64,000 bases of DNA from an uncultured Eubacteriales bacterium (GCA_934444645.1 CAKSCV010000006.1:1-64000), one strand, 5' to 3'. Positions 8,741 through 17,339 are shown, numbered from the stretch's first letter. Made by a program: numbers and translations. The notes: generated by a model from the sequence alone, not told the origin.

Positions 8741-9382
8741 TCACCTGCCCGTCCGGCATCGTTTTTGCTTCAAGCCCGAAAGCCCTGCAAAAAACGTGTT
8801 GCGGCCGCTTTTGGGGGGCACCGCGTTATAGAGATTATACGCAAGGTCGCGGTAGTCGTATACTAACCGCGCATAGCGGTCGCCCTCCTCTTGCGGACAC
8901 AGTTCCGCCGCCGTCAGATATACAAGTGCGTCACACGTCACATCCGGCAGCCCGACCGGTGCGTCAACCGCCGTCGTTTCGTCAAAGCCGTTCGGCGCGG
9001 ACGCATATACCAAAACCGCACACGCGCCGACCGCCGCAGCCGGACAATACAGCTTCCCGTCCCGAACGGTAAAACGCTCGCAGCCGATCGCTTTGCCGTC
9101 AACGGAAAGTGAATGAACCGCAAAAAAATCCTCCGGAAGCGTGAGAAACGCGTCCGTGTCACTTTCCGCCGTTTCAAAGCTGCCCTCTGTCGTTTTGGCA
9201 ACTAACGGAAAGCTTAGGCACACACGCCGCAGGCATCTGTTGAGTGTCTGCAAAAAGCTTTTTTCCGTATCTGCCGCTGCGCCGACATAAGCCGACACGC
9301 GTTTTCCGCCAACCGAATAGGCACCGAGTGCTTTATACACGGCTTCTTTCAAGGTTCCGAAGGTATAGCTCTGTCTGTTCAC
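8741..9382 (-). CDS. Head-tail connector/adaptor protein
   Basis: The 213-residue product has a helical start (FGTLKEAVYKALGAY), a central domain with DAFLTLPEDFFAVHSLSVDG, and a C-terminal helical part. This is the composition of gp4-like head-completion or neck proteins that bind the portal. It lies between the capsid genes and the tail-hub-like gene, as such adaptors do. The next gene starts four bases after its stop. The assignment rests on position and general make-up, not on a diagnostic motif. Confidence 0.55.
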   Translation of the reverse strand: MNRQSYTFGTLKEAVYKALGAYSVGGKRVSAYVGAAADTEKSFLQTLNRCLRRVCLSFPLVAKTTEGSFETAESDTDAFLTLPEDFFAVHSLSVDGKAIGCERFTVRDGKLYCPAAAVGACAVLVYASAPNGFDETTAVDAPVGLPDVTCDALVYLTAAELCPQEEGDRYARLVYDYRDLAYNLYNAVPPKSGRNTFFAGLSGLKQKRCRTGR

Positions 9383-9459
9383 CGTTGTTTCTCCTTTCGT
9401 TTTGCGTGCGGACAGAGAAAGCCGCCGCTCTCTCTGTCCGCAGAGCGTTTATCCGGTCT

Positions 9460-9720
9460 TTACAGAAGCTTGCAGAAAAGCAGCCGCACATCGGCTTCCT
9501 CCGCTTTCAAAAAGAATGTTCCGCCAAGGCTTACGCTTGATCCTGCGGCAAGCACAAAGGCCTGCGCGTCGGAAACGCTCTCATTTGCCTTGATAAACAC
9601 ATCCGATTTTTTTGCAAAAACCGTCGCTTCGAGCCCGGCTGTATCCACCTTCACAGCTTTGCCGGCAAGCGTAACGGCTGCGGTTTTCACCGGTATTCTT
9701 TCATAATACATCTCTGCCAC
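9460..9720 (-). CDS. Small virion-associated protein of unknown function
   Basis: The 86-residue product is mostly beta with alternating Val and Ala (VKTAAVTLAGKAVKV, ATVFAKKSDVFIKA, AFVLAAGSSVSLGGTFFL). The hydrophobic pattern resembles a small jelly-roll or fibre-like fold. It starts three bases after the capsid gene ends and so is expressed with it. A decoration or head-fibre role is possible, but no family is recognised. Confidence 0.6.
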   Translation of the reverse strand: MAEMYYERIPVKTAAVTLAGKAVKVDTAGLEATVFAKKSDVFIKANESVSDAQAFVLAAGSSVSLGGTFFLKAEEADVRLLFCKLL

Positions 9721-9723
9721 CTC

Positions 9724-10650
9724 TTACGCCGGATCGGAGAAGATGATCGGACGTGCATCGCCGAAGCCGAACGCAAAGTCCACATAGCCGATATAATCGG
9801 TCATGAGCGGATTATCCTGCGGCGATACCAACACGGTAGGCTTTGTGATATACACAAGCTTTAACACCTCGGAAAGCATGAGCGAATCCGCCACCGCCCA
9901 CTGCTTGCCGGTAAAGCCGCTTTCTCCGCCGCCGACAACCAAATATTTCATGCCGTAAACGGGATTGGCTGCGTTTTCGGGCGCGTTCGCATCGGGATTG
10001 GACGTCGGGCAGAGCTTGGCGTTCGGACCGCAGATCTCACGCGCCTTGGCTTCAAGCTCCGGACTGACAAGCAGCAGATCGAGATTGCAGGAAAACGGCA
10101 GGCCGTCCGGCGTGACAAAGCGTGAAGCGCGGCTTTGCGCCTCGGTAATGGCCGAAACCGAAAGGTTGGCTTTCATCAGATTCGAGAAGGTGCCGCTGTT
10201 GCCGTCGCGGCTTATCGGATGCGCATCGCTTGCCCACGGCACACCGTCCGCACCCTTGTTTTTTGCGTCAAACGCGCCGCCGAACAGACGGTAGAATTCG
10301 TTTAACACCGTCATGTAGGCACTGTCGGCAAGACGTGTGCCGATTTTTTTTGCTTCGCCGGAATAGTCAAGCTTTGCCTTTTTGTAGCTGACCGTCACGC
10401 GTAATGCGTGTTCCTTGGGCGTAATGGTGGTGATGAAGGTGCGCTTGGAATCGGCGCTTGCCACGTTGGTGCCATCGTAAACCGGCAGCTCGCCATAGCC
10501 GCCGATGCCCTCTAAGCGGTAATCGATGTCGTCGCGGCAAACCACATCGGTCACGCGGTCGATGACATCCAGCCGCTTGGCATAGCGTAAATCAAAGCGT
10601 TTTTTGACAAGCGGATATAAGTCGTTGTGCCAGGTGTAAATATCGTTCAT
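9724..10650 (-). CDS. Major capsid protein
   Basis: The 308-residue protein has features of Mu gpT/HK97-type capsid subunits: a helical N-terminus, then PWASDAHPIS at about 140-150. Next comes a segment in which a peptide (FVTPDGLPFSCNLDLLLVSP) leads to ELEAKAREICG, matching the 'S-x-x-HP ... LLVPP-LE-AR-I' pattern of that family. The C-terminus (DYIGYVDFAFGFGDARPI) fits a final beta strand. It lies downstream of portal, scaffold-like and decoration-like genes, as expected. The intact reading frame shows no decay. Confidence 0.75.
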   Translation of the reverse strand: MNDIYTWHNDLYPLVKKRFDLRYAKRLDVIDRVTDVVCRDDIDYRLEGIGGYGELPVYDGTNVASADSKRTFITTITPKEHALRVTVSYKKAKLDYSGEAKKIGTRLADSAYMTVLNEFYRLFGGAFDAKNKGADGVPWASDAHPISRDGNSGTFSNLMKANLSVSAITEAQSRASRFVTPDGLPFSCNLDLLLVSPELEAKAREICGPNAKLCPTSNPDANAPENAANPVYGMKYLVVGGGESGFTGKQWAVADSLMLSEVLKLVYITKPTVLVSPQDNPLMTDYIGYVDFAFGFGDARPIIFSDPA

Positions 10651-10694
10651 AGTCGTATAAATCCTTTCTTACGTATGGTTTCGGTTTGAGAAGC

Positions 10695-11339
10695 TTATGC
10701 AAGCAGCGGTGCTTTGAGCTTGACGCCGACCACACCGCGCGCCTTGTCGGTATAAGCGCAAATAAACTTGACGGTCGTGGCGGCGCGGTAAAACGCAACG
10801 CCCGTGCCGGAGGCATCCAAAACGAGCTCATCGCCGACATCGGGAACAATGCGGTAAATGTCGCCGGCCGCCGGTGTGCCGCCGCTTGCAAGCGTGATGG
10901 TCGCCGCCGAGCCGGAAATCGTGCACGCACTGATACGGCGCGATGAGCCGACTTGATCGGTGTTTGCGGAACCGGCCGCTTTGGAAATCAGAACGGCACA
11001 ACCCGACGCAAGCGACGTCGAAAGACCGCTCGCTGCAGTCACAAGCGTGGTCGCCGTGCCGCCGGTGGCGGTAAAGCACGGCAAAGCCGCTTCGTAAACC
11101 GCCTGAGGCGCGATGTTGACGCGAAGCCTTGTTCCGTCGGCACGGGCGTTTAATGGGTCGTGCTTGCCGGTGTGTTCTTCGGCACTCACGCCCAAAACGC
11201 TGTCGGCACTGTCGGCTTTGACCAAAAGGTCGTCGGCTGTTCCGACGACTTCACCGGCATGGATGGCTGTTGATGACGCAATATCGTATTCACGGATAAG
11301 CGGTGCGTTGGCACCGGATGCATTAAAGGTAAATTTCAT
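10695..11339 (-). CDS. Capsid decoration-like protein
   Basis: The 214-residue product is rich in Ala, Gly, Ser and Thr, with beta-strand blocks and an early segment (REYDIASSTAIHAGEVVG) like head-decoration or cement proteins. The central part TATTLVTAASGLSTSLASG is low in complexity. It precedes the major capsid gene by 44 bases, a common place for decoration proteins. The gap upstream is filled by a composite repeat that separates it from the scaffold-like gene. Confidence 0.55.
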   Translation of the reverse strand: MKFTFNASGANAPLIREYDIASSTAIHAGEVVGTADDLLVKADSADSVLGVSAEEHTGKHDPLNARADGTRLRVNIAPQAVYEAALPCFTATGGTATTLVTAASGLSTSLASGCAVLISKAAGSANTDQVGSSRRISACTISGSAATITLASGGTPAAGDIYRIVPDVGDELVLDASGTGVAFYRAATTVKFICAYTDKARGVVGVKLKAPLLA

Positions 11340-11383
11340 AAGTCTGTTTCCTTTCTGTTTTTTGTTTGATGAATAGCGGAATC

Positions 11384-11870
11384 ATTGACAATTGAAAATT
11401 GACAATTGAAAGTTGAAAATTAAAGACGACGGTTTTCAGTCGAAGCTTTGTGCGCTGATAGTGGCCGCGGCAGTGGTTTGCCTTCCCTGTGTAAGGGAAG
11501 GTGGCACGCGAAGCGTGACGGAAGGGTTGTTGGCGAAAATTTCGACAATCCCTCAGTCGGCAGAGCCGACAGCTCCCTTTGCACAAAGGAGCCGAAAAGT
11601 GCGCATCAACCGGCGTTTTTTTGCCACGACTGCGGCGTCAATTCGCCTTCCCTGTGTAAGGGAAGGTGGCACGCGAAGCGTGACGGAAGGGTTGTCAGTG
11701 AGAATCCATCACAATCCCTCAGTCGGCAGAGCCGACAGCTCCCTTTACACAAGGGAGCCGCAAAAGTGCGCTGCAACCGGCGTTTTATTGCCACGACTGC
11801 GGCGTCAATTCGCCTTCCCTGTGTAAGGGAAGGTGGCGCGCGAAGCGTGCCGGAAGGGGTGTCGGTATAA
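11384..11870. repeat. Composite repeat, locus A: AT-rich block plus 2.4 copies of a 165-bp unit
   Basis: The gap 11340-11898 holds no gene. It begins with an AT-rich block made of ATTGACAATTGAAAATTGA-like steps at 11384-11423. GAAGCTTTGTGCGCTGATAG follows at 11442-11461, and then cores start with GCCTTCCCTGTGTAAGGGAAGG at 11480, 11645 and 11812 (periods 165 and 167). Each core carries two inverted repeats, one around TTCCCTGTGTAAGGGAA and one around GGCACGCGAAGCGTG. Similar composites occur at 21.1 and 33.2 kb. Confidence 0.85.
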
Positions 11871-11898
11871 AAACGCGCTTTGGCCACCGTCCGGAAAA

Positions 11899-12594
11899 TC
11901 AAAACTCTCTGTTTTCCGTTTTGCGGCGTCCGTTTCCCTGCGGAACGGAGTGCAAAAGCTCGGCATATTCGCGGTAGCTCATGCCGCTTTGACGCGCCAT
12001 AAGCATCTGCCGTGCCGTCAGCGTTTCCGCGTAATCCGACACCGGCAGACCGCCCGAAAAGCTGCTGTAAAAACAGGAAAGTCCGCCGTCGTCTGCCGGT
12101 TCGTCTTCAAACATTTCGGAACGTGTGTGTGCTTTTGCACCGTTTTCCGAAACGCCGAACGCCTCCCGCAACGCCAAATACGCCTGATACAGGCTTTTCA
12201 TGTCGCCGTCCCTGCCGTCGGCAAACAGCCGAAACGCCTTGGACGAAACGTCGTGCGCCACATCGTTGTCCGGGAAAGCGTCCGCCAGCGCATACAGCGC
12301 ACCGAATGCACTCACCGAACCCGTTTTTTCCTCCCCAACCTCCCGGGTGTTTTCGTCAGCACACGGCACACCCTCCGCCGCTTCTTCCTGTTCTTCCTCC
12401 GCCGCCGTTTGCTGCGTTCCTTCGGCACACGCTTCGTCCGGCACAGCGGCTTTGGCCGTTTCAATATCCGCAAAGGAACATTTGTTCGCTTCTTTTTCGG
12501 TTCCGATGCACGTTTCGGCCGCAGTGTTTTTCATTCTAACGGTTTCGGACGGTCTCACGGACGCGTCCGCATGGTTTGTAAGCACGTCTTTCAT
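11899..12594 (-). CDS. Putative capsid scaffold protein
   Basis: The 231-residue product is acidic, with a Glu/Ala/Thr-rich N-terminal half that looks disordered (AAEEEQEEAAEG) and a helical C-terminal half. That half includes ARQMLMARQSGMSYREYAELL. Acidic, helical proteins encoded between the portal and capsid genes are normally scaffolding proteins. Its ATG overlaps the portal stop by four bases, so the two are coupled. No protease motif is visible, so self-cleavage cannot be claimed. The assignment is by place and composition. Confidence 0.55.
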   Translation of the reverse strand: MKDVLTNHADASVRPSETVRMKNTAAETCIGTEKEANKCSFADIETAKAAVPDEACAEGTQQTAAEEEQEEAAEGVPCADENTREVGEEKTGSVSAFGALYALADAFPDNDVAHDVSSKAFRLFADGRDGDMKSLYQAYLALREAFGVSENGAKAHTRSEMFEDEPADDGGLSCFYSSFSGGLPVSDYAETLTARQMLMARQSGMSYREYAELLHSVPQGNGRRKTENREF

Positions 12595-14318
12595 TTTGTT
12601 GTCCCTCCATCGGTTATTGCTTGATGATCGGAAAGCATTTGCGCAGACAAATCCGGTAAAAGTGCATCGGCGTTTTCTGCCTTACCGAACGTATCCTCTA
12701 AATGCTTGCAGAGCTCCGCACGCATGGGAAGCCCCAAAGCGTCCACATAGGCCTCAACCAGCTTGTAGTTGTCGGAATCGATATGCATCCCGATGAGCGA
12801 GCTGATGGCCGACACGGTAAAGGCTTTGGAGTTAGCAAGGCCATCGCCGATATGGATCTTGATATCCAAGCGCGGAAAACGGCCGCCCGGTTTGTCCGCA
12901 AATGCGTCCGGGTCAAACGTAAAGCCGTTCGCCGTATCCACAAAGCGACCTTTTTCGTAGAATTCCAGCGCCGTCGCGTCGATCAGGCTGTATAAGCGGC
13001 GAAAGCCCTCGGTGCGTCCGGCTTTTTTGAGCGATTGACGGCTCGTCGAACGCTCGTTTAACAGAGCAATGCCCGTGGCAGTGGTCACACGCGTCGGTTC
13101 TTTGCCTTGGTTGATATCAAAGTTGCCGGTGGTCTGCTCCATGAGACTCTGATAACGGGCATAGCTCGAAAGCAAGCCGCCGGCGGTGTTTGCAAGATTG
13201 CCGAGCCGTTCGACCTTGCCCATCATGCCGGGCCGCAGCTTCCACAACGCACCCGGCGAATTGTCCGGCACTTCACCGTCGCTGAAGGCATTTTCTTCGG
13301 CTAAAATCACATCGTTGGAGTGGAAGGCGGCGTTGAGTTGGGCAAACGTCAGATCTCTGTCCGCCGCATCGATAAGCCCGATGATCGGCTCAAGCTCACT
13401 CTTGCCCCACAGACTGTTTTCGTTCGGCACCTTGTGATAAATGACAAACGGATAGGAGTTAAGCGCCGTCTTTCGCCAATACTTCGGCAAATATTTCACT
13501 TCCTTGCCGCCGATGAGCACCGAAAGCGCAATATCGCCTGCCGCATAGCGCACGCCGTCGCTTTCGCCGCCGCACGGCTGGCGAAACCAAAACTCGGTCA
13601 CCGTCACGGTATCCTCTTCGGCATACCCGTCGCCGGACACAATGCCGCGTACCGTGTTTTCCAAATAGTCCGAAAAACGCTCGCCGCGACAGCGCATATC
13701 GCGTTCAAACAGACGGAACGCTTTTTGCTTGTGTAAGCGGTAAACAAAGGCAATGTATTCACAGCCGTCCACTGTGGCCGCAGTCGGGTCGGCATAGATC
13801 TGTTCGGGCAGAGGTGCTTCCACCGTCACCTCCGGCTTGCCGGAAGAAGCGCCGTCCACCGTTCCCCAGCCGATTTTCCAAACCGCGCTGCCGTAGATGC
13901 CAAGCCGGCGTTCGTTGCGCGTGTTTAACTCGGCAAGACGATTCACATCGCAAATGCGGCGCACGGTCTCCTCTCGTTTTGCTGCCGCTTCGGCACTGTA
14001 AGACGCACGCGGCGAGAACTCAAAATCCGCCGGGAGCGGATCGATCTGGCTTTCGACATGAATGTAGCCGTCGGGCGCCTGTGCCGGTGTCCACGGCAGA
14101 TTCATGTCCTCCGTGAAGCTGCCCGAAAAATAGCCGATGTCGTGTACGCCGTCGTAATAGCGGCGCATTTTCCGCCAATACACATCCGTATTCTGCCTTG
14201 CAAGCGCACTGTTTTCCGTAAGGGCGCTTGCCGTGTCCTCTCTGGCAGCGGGAGACGAATAATCGTACAGCCCTTCGCTTTCCTTGACCGTTTTTGCGAA
14301 TAATCCGTATTTTTTCAT
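12591..14318 (-). CDS. Phage portal protein
   Basis: The 575-residue protein is of portal size. It shows portal-type features: an early helix-rich region with NTDVYWRKMRRYYDG, then RNERRLGIYGSAVWKIGW and PLPEQIYADPTAATVDG. A middle part around YPFVIYHKVPNENSLWGKSE and a long helix ending GIALLNERSTSRQSLKKAG follow. The phrase 'yP.v.y.n.p.....wG.s' and the downstream polar helix are hallmarks of P22/SPP1-like portals. It forms the dodecameric ring through which DNA enters. It follows TerL and precedes the scaffold-like gene, in standard order. Confidence 0.8.
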   Translation of the reverse strand: MKKYGLFAKTVKESEGLYDYSSPAAREDTASALTENSALARQNTDVYWRKMRRYYDGVHDIGYFSGSFTEDMNLPWTPAQAPDGYIHVESQIDPLPADFEFSPRASYSAEAAAKREETVRRICDVNRLAELNTRNERRLGIYGSAVWKIGWGTVDGASSGKPEVTVEAPLPEQIYADPTAATVDGCEYIAFVYRLHKQKAFRLFERDMRCRGERFSDYLENTVRGIVSGDGYAEEDTVTVTEFWFRQPCGGESDGVRYAAGDIALSVLIGGKEVKYLPKYWRKTALNSYPFVIYHKVPNENSLWGKSELEPIIGLIDAADRDLTFAQLNAAFHSNDVILAEENAFSDGEVPDNSPGALWKLRPGMMGKVERLGNLANTAGGLLSSYARYQSLMEQTTGNFDINQGKEPTRVTTATGIALLNERSTSRQSLKKAGRTEGFRRLYSLIDATALEFYEKGRFVDTANGFTFDPDAFADKPGGRFPRLDIKIHIGDGLANSKAFTVSAISSLIGMHIDSDNYKLVEAYVDALGLPMRAELCKHLEDTFGKAENADALLPDLSAQMLSDHQAITDGGTTK

Positions 14319-14362
14319 CTGGTTTTTGTTTCCTTTCTTATATTTATATCTTAATTGATATC

Positions 14363-15787
14363 TTAAGTGACAGATTCGTCGGGCGCAGCCGCGCCGTTTT
14401 TATGCTTCAAGCGCCGTTTGCGGCATTTTTCCTTTTCCGGCAGAAGCCGCTCGGCAAGCCGCGGCACGTTCGGCTTCTCCGGCACGGCTGCCCTGCCGAT
14501 GCGCGAAACCGCAAAATAGCGGAGTGCATCCGGCGCGTGCGTGATCTCATGCGGAACGGTCGCCGCGTCGCCGGGACGGTTTTTGTCGTATAGCAAGAGC
14601 GGCAGACAGCGCAGCAAGTTGGCACAGCGGCGCGTGATGTGTAAAAATGTCCGACGTGAACCATCGGGTTCCTTGGTCACCTTTAACCATTCCTTTAAGC
14701 AGCTCCAGCCTTGGATGCGTTCGGACGAAAGCTTGGTTAAATACACGCCGTTTTCGCCAAACAGCTCCGCCATGCTCCGCCCGCTGTCCTTTTGGCGCGA
14801 CCACAAATCGCTCGGTGCGATAAACGTGTCCACGCCGTCCGCCTTTGAAAGAATCTCCTTTGCCGCCGCGCTGACCACAAGACCGCTTTTGTAGATCTCA
14901 TCGTAAACATACGCGTGTCCCTTGCCGTCAACGGCAATAAACAAGGCTGCAAGCATATCAAGCCCGTAGTCGATGCTGCAAACCCGGCGCATAGGCTCTT
15001 CCGGCACAAAATCGGGAATCGTGTGTACCTCCCAATCGAATTCCGGAAAAAACTGCCCTTCAAAGCCGCCCCAGCTGCCGTCGAGCCATGCTTCGCGCAA
15101 GCCCTGCGGCAGGCTTTTTAACTGCTCGAGATAGCCCGGATCGGCTTTTAAGAGAGCCGGATTGTCGTAGACGTCAGCACGGATAAAGGCATAATCCCTG
15201 CCGTTTTCGCCCGTGCGGTAGTCCCGGTCGATAAACAGACGTTTGACCCAGCCGTGCCCAACGCCGCCCGGATTGCAGGTCAAGTACATCCGCTTCGGAT
15301 AACCGTTGGTGCCGCGCACGGTGGCTTTTAAGGTCTGAAACTGGTATTCGGTGAGCTGGGTCGCTTCGTCAATGGCGATGATATCATATTCCGTGCCTTG
15401 GTAGCGCGTCGTGTCGTTTTCGTTGTCCAAATAGCCGAGCCGTAACAGCGAACCGTTGAAAAATTCAAAGCATTTGCGTGAATCGCTGTATACGGCAAGC
15501 CCGTCAAGCTCCGAAAGCAATACGCGTACATGGTTGGATAACAGCTCACCGTAGGTGCGGCGCACGAGAAGCACCGATAAACCCGGATAGCGCAAACACA
15601 TAAGCACAAGCTTGCGCCGTAACGCCCAGCTTTTTCCGCCGCCGCGCGCACCGCCGTATGCGATGTATTTTGCGTGCGACAGAAAGAATTCCAATTGCTT
15701 TTCCTGCGGCGAACCGGGCAGACGGAGCTTTGTTCTAACCGATGGAGCCGACGCCGCGCGGCGTTTTGGGCTTTTGTTATTCGGCAA
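14363..15787 (-). CDS. terL: Terminase large subunit
   Basis: The 474-residue packaging motor has an N-terminal ATPase domain with Walker A GGARGGGKS at 45-53, preceded by the adenine-binding PGSPQEKQ segment. Walker B IIAIDE lies near 136-141, and the coupling motif TCNPGG at 170-175. The C-terminal RNase H-like nuclease begins with Asp273 in CSIDYGLD, and a late acidic motif HAPDALRY lies near residue 420. It cuts concatemeric DNA and drives it into the prohead. The start overlaps TerS by 11 bases. All visible catalytic residues are present, so the gene is not decayed. Confidence 0.9.
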   Translation of the reverse strand: MPNNKSPKRRAASAPSVRTKLRLPGSPQEKQLEFFLSHAKYIAYGGARGGGKSWALRRKLVLMCLRYPGLSVLLVRRTYGELLSNHVRVLLSELDGLAVYSDSRKCFEFFNGSLLRLGYLDNENDTTRYQGTEYDIIAIDEATQLTEYQFQTLKATVRGTNGYPKRMYLTCNPGGVGHGWVKRLFIDRDYRTGENGRDYAFIRADVYDNPALLKADPGYLEQLKSLPQGLREAWLDGSWGGFEGQFFPEFDWEVHTIPDFVPEEPMRRVCSIDYGLDMLAALFIAVDGKGHAYVYDEIYKSGLVVSAAAKEILSKADGVDTFIAPSDLWSRQKDSGRSMAELFGENGVYLTKLSSERIQGWSCLKEWLKVTKEPDGSRRTFLHITRRCANLLRCLPLLLYDKNRPGDAATVPHEITHAPDALRYFAVSRIGRAAVPEKPNVPRLAERLLPEKEKCRKRRLKHKNGAAAPDESVT

Positions 15788-16181
15788 GCCGCATCATTTC
15801 CTCATCGAGCACCAAACGGATGTGCGCCGCCGGTGCTTCCTCGCAAAGTGCTTTGCTTCCCCAGCCGAAATTGTATTTTAAGCTGTTGGCCGCCGCCCCG
15901 GCTGACAGCGTGCCGGCAAGCGCATTTTCTTCGGTAAACGCCTCAATGCGCGCAAGCGTTCGCGATAAAAGCGGCTTGTAACGCGCCGAAGCGTACAGCT
16001 TTTCAAATTCCGCTCTTGTCAAACCGATCGCCAACAGCAAGCCCGAAAGCGCATACGGCTTTTTGACTTTCTTTTCTTCTTTCTTGCCGTCCTCCGGTGT
16101 ATTTAATGCATCGCAGGCTGCAAAATAGGCGTCAATCCGTTCCTCCAAAACGGCAATATCCATCAAGCGTTTTCTTCCCAT
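15777..16181 (-). CDS. terS: Terminase small subunit, P22 gp3-like
   Basis: The 134-residue protein carries the family pattern KPYALSGLLLAIGLTRAEFE, then a segment of two helices around RYKPLLSRTLARIEAFTEEN, and ends with NSLKYNFGWGSK. This matches the 'kpyTlsGLalaLG ... ieqyaee.L ... FnLKNNFGW' signature of gp3-like small terminases. These recognise the phage packaging site. It overlaps terL by 11 bases. No other phage DNA-binding gene is near, so a pac site should lie in or close to this gene if the cassette still packages its own DNA. Confidence 0.75.
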   Translation of the reverse strand: MGRKRLMDIAVLEERIDAYFAACDALNTPEDGKKEEKKVKKPYALSGLLLAIGLTRAEFEKLYASARYKPLLSRTLARIEAFTEENALAGTLSAGAAANSLKYNFGWGSKALCEEAPAAHIRLVLDEEMMRLAE

Positions 16182-16196
16182 GCTTTTTTTCCTTTC

Positions 16197-16415
16197 TTAA
16201 AATCCATTTGTAACGGATACAAAAAACTCTTCCGCATTGTCAGCCGCATATTCCTCCCAGCAGGCGCGGTGAATCAAATCACCCGTATCGGCGACAGTCA
16301 CGTTTGCGTCCTCTTCATGCACGGCAAAGCCGCAAGCGGCACAGCGCCCGACAATCCCGCCGGATGAATGCAGCCGCACGGTGTCGGTCAAATCTTTTAA
16401 GTATACGTTTCTCAA
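16197..16415 (-). CDS. Small zinc-ribbon/LIM-like protein
   Basis: The 72-residue product has CAAC at about 25-28 and HRAC at about 49-52, a C-x2-C ... H-x2-C arrangement. This fits a single zinc finger like those of small phage and Firmicutes proteins. It is the first gene of the capsid cassette and ends 16 bases before terS. Its role is unknown: DNA-binding or regulation of the cassette is possible. Confidence 0.5.
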   Translation of the reverse strand: MRNVYLKDLTDTVRLHSSGGIVGRCAACGFAVHEEDANVTVADTGDLIHRACWEEYAADNAEEFFVSVTNGF

Positions 16416-17253
16416 AGTGTTTCCTCCTTTTGGTGTATCTCTTATATTTGTTTGCCGCCTGCTTTAGCCGTTGTTTGCAAACCATCGGGTATGCAGCACT
16501 TTGCAATCCGTAAGCGGCGGTCGGTTTCTTTTGTGGTTACGAACATTTGTTCTTTTCTGCGGCTTAAAAATGTGCTATTCGTTGAAATAGCACGTTTTTA
16601 TAAGTAAAAATCGGATTTTGAAAGACGAAGCTCTTGTAAGAAACAGCCCTTCCGCCACGCTCTGCATTTGCCTTCCCTTGCGAAGGGACGGGAAATGCTG
16701 CCGCAGCTACGGTGAAAACATCGGTTGCGGTGCGCTTCCGGTTTCTCGATAAAAGCAGTCGGATTTGTCGGCTAAAGCTCTTGTGTACCGGTATACCATT
16801 GTTCGCAACAAAGGAATGGCGGCACATTCGAACAAGGATTTGTCTTGCAAATCTTTACGCAGCACATTATAACATGAGTAAAAATGCTTGCTTGCAGGGG
16901 GCATTTTTGCGAAATGTTATATAGCGCAGGCCTTGCGGTACGCAAGGAGCACGTCAGTGCAAAGATTTGCTTATCAAAACTTTACGCAGCACATTATAAC
17001 ATGAGTAAAAATGCTTGCTGCTGGGGGCATTTTTGCGAAATGTTATATAGCGCAGACCGAGCGTCAGCTCGGATGGGACGTTGTCCCAAAAGATTTGTCT
17101 CACAAATCTTTACTGCGCACATTATACCACAAAATCCCGATTTTGTCAAGAGTCTTTCGAACAAAAGTTCTATTTTTTCGAAATTTCACATTATAACGCC
17201 TGCTTTTTTGTAAACCTGTATATAAAACAGCAGTACATCTTCCCAAGCGTTTC
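16416..17253. other. Gene-free AT-rich interval with hairpins and repeats
   Basis: About 840 bases with no convincing gene. It contains a degenerate copy of the GCCTTCCC-type core near 16670-16695, a 76-bp direct repeat (separate entry) and a chain of short hairpins at 17055-17115 (CGAGCGTCAGCTCG, GGGACGTTGTCCC and AAAGATTTGT paired with ACAAATCTTT). Confidence 0.6.
16853..17055. repeat. 76-bp direct repeat, two full copies and one partial
   Basis: CTTTACGCAGCACATTATAA begins copies at 16853 and 16980 (period 127). Each ends in ATGTTATATAGCGCAG, and the two copies differ only in a few bases around position 50. A partial third start lies at 17106-17128. Inside each copy AAAAATGC pairs with GCATTTTT and ATAACAT with ATGTTAT, forming a hairpin. 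Confidence 0.8.
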
Positions 17254-17325
17254 CTAAAACACTTCTTCAAATTCATCCGCGTGTTCCGCGTCGGCATCCG
17301 GAAACCGGAAGGCATCTAAAAACAC
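17254..17325 (-). CDS. 23-codon micro-ORF with strong ribosome binding site
   Basis: On the minus strand a GTG at 17325 starts a 23-codon frame that ends in TAG at 17254. It follows the stop of the TetM-NYN fusion gene by 14 bases, and that gap carries AGGAGGAG seven bases before the GTG, the best ribosome site in this neighbourhood. The product is very acidic (five Asp and five Glu) with six aromatics, starting MFLDAF. A competing ATG ten bases downstream, in another frame, is too far from the ribosome site. A translated micro-ORF is the simplest reading, but function is unknown. Confidence 0.5.
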   Translation of the reverse strand: MFLDAFRFPDADAEHADEFEEVF

Positions 17326-17339
17326 GGCCTCTCCTCCTG

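Larger units (their letters stand above)
6366..16415 (-). mobile_element. Phage packaging and capsid cassette without integration or lysis genes
   Basis: Ten genes on the minus strand run in the order of a tailed-phage head module: small protein, TerS, TerL, portal, scaffold-like, decoration-like, major capsid, small protein, connector, tail-hub-like and a last unknown. Overlaps of 4 and 11 bases mark a true operon. The gp3-like TerS, the portal and the absence of tail-tube or tape-measure genes point to a P22-like podovirus. There is no integrase, excisionase, repressor, replication, lysis or receptor-binding gene in the cassette, and the flanks are housekeeping genes. No direct repeats that could be att sites were seen. 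Confidence 0.75.

Noticed and set aside
11480..11860. CRISPR array
   Set aside because: Repeats are long (about 165 bp) and contain inverted repeats; there are no short unique spacers and no cas genes.
11413..11870. Two overlapping frames of 137 and 140 codons
   Set aside because: They are translations of the 165-bp tandem repeat and differ in frame but share LPCVREGGTRSVTEG, a known kind of spurious product.
16884..17213. 109-codon plus-strand frame
   Set aside because: It is the translation of the 76-bp direct repeats.
17100..17315. 71-codon minus-strand frame
   Set aside because: Its ATG is about 15 bases from the ribosome site, which fits the GTG of the 23-codon micro-ORF better.
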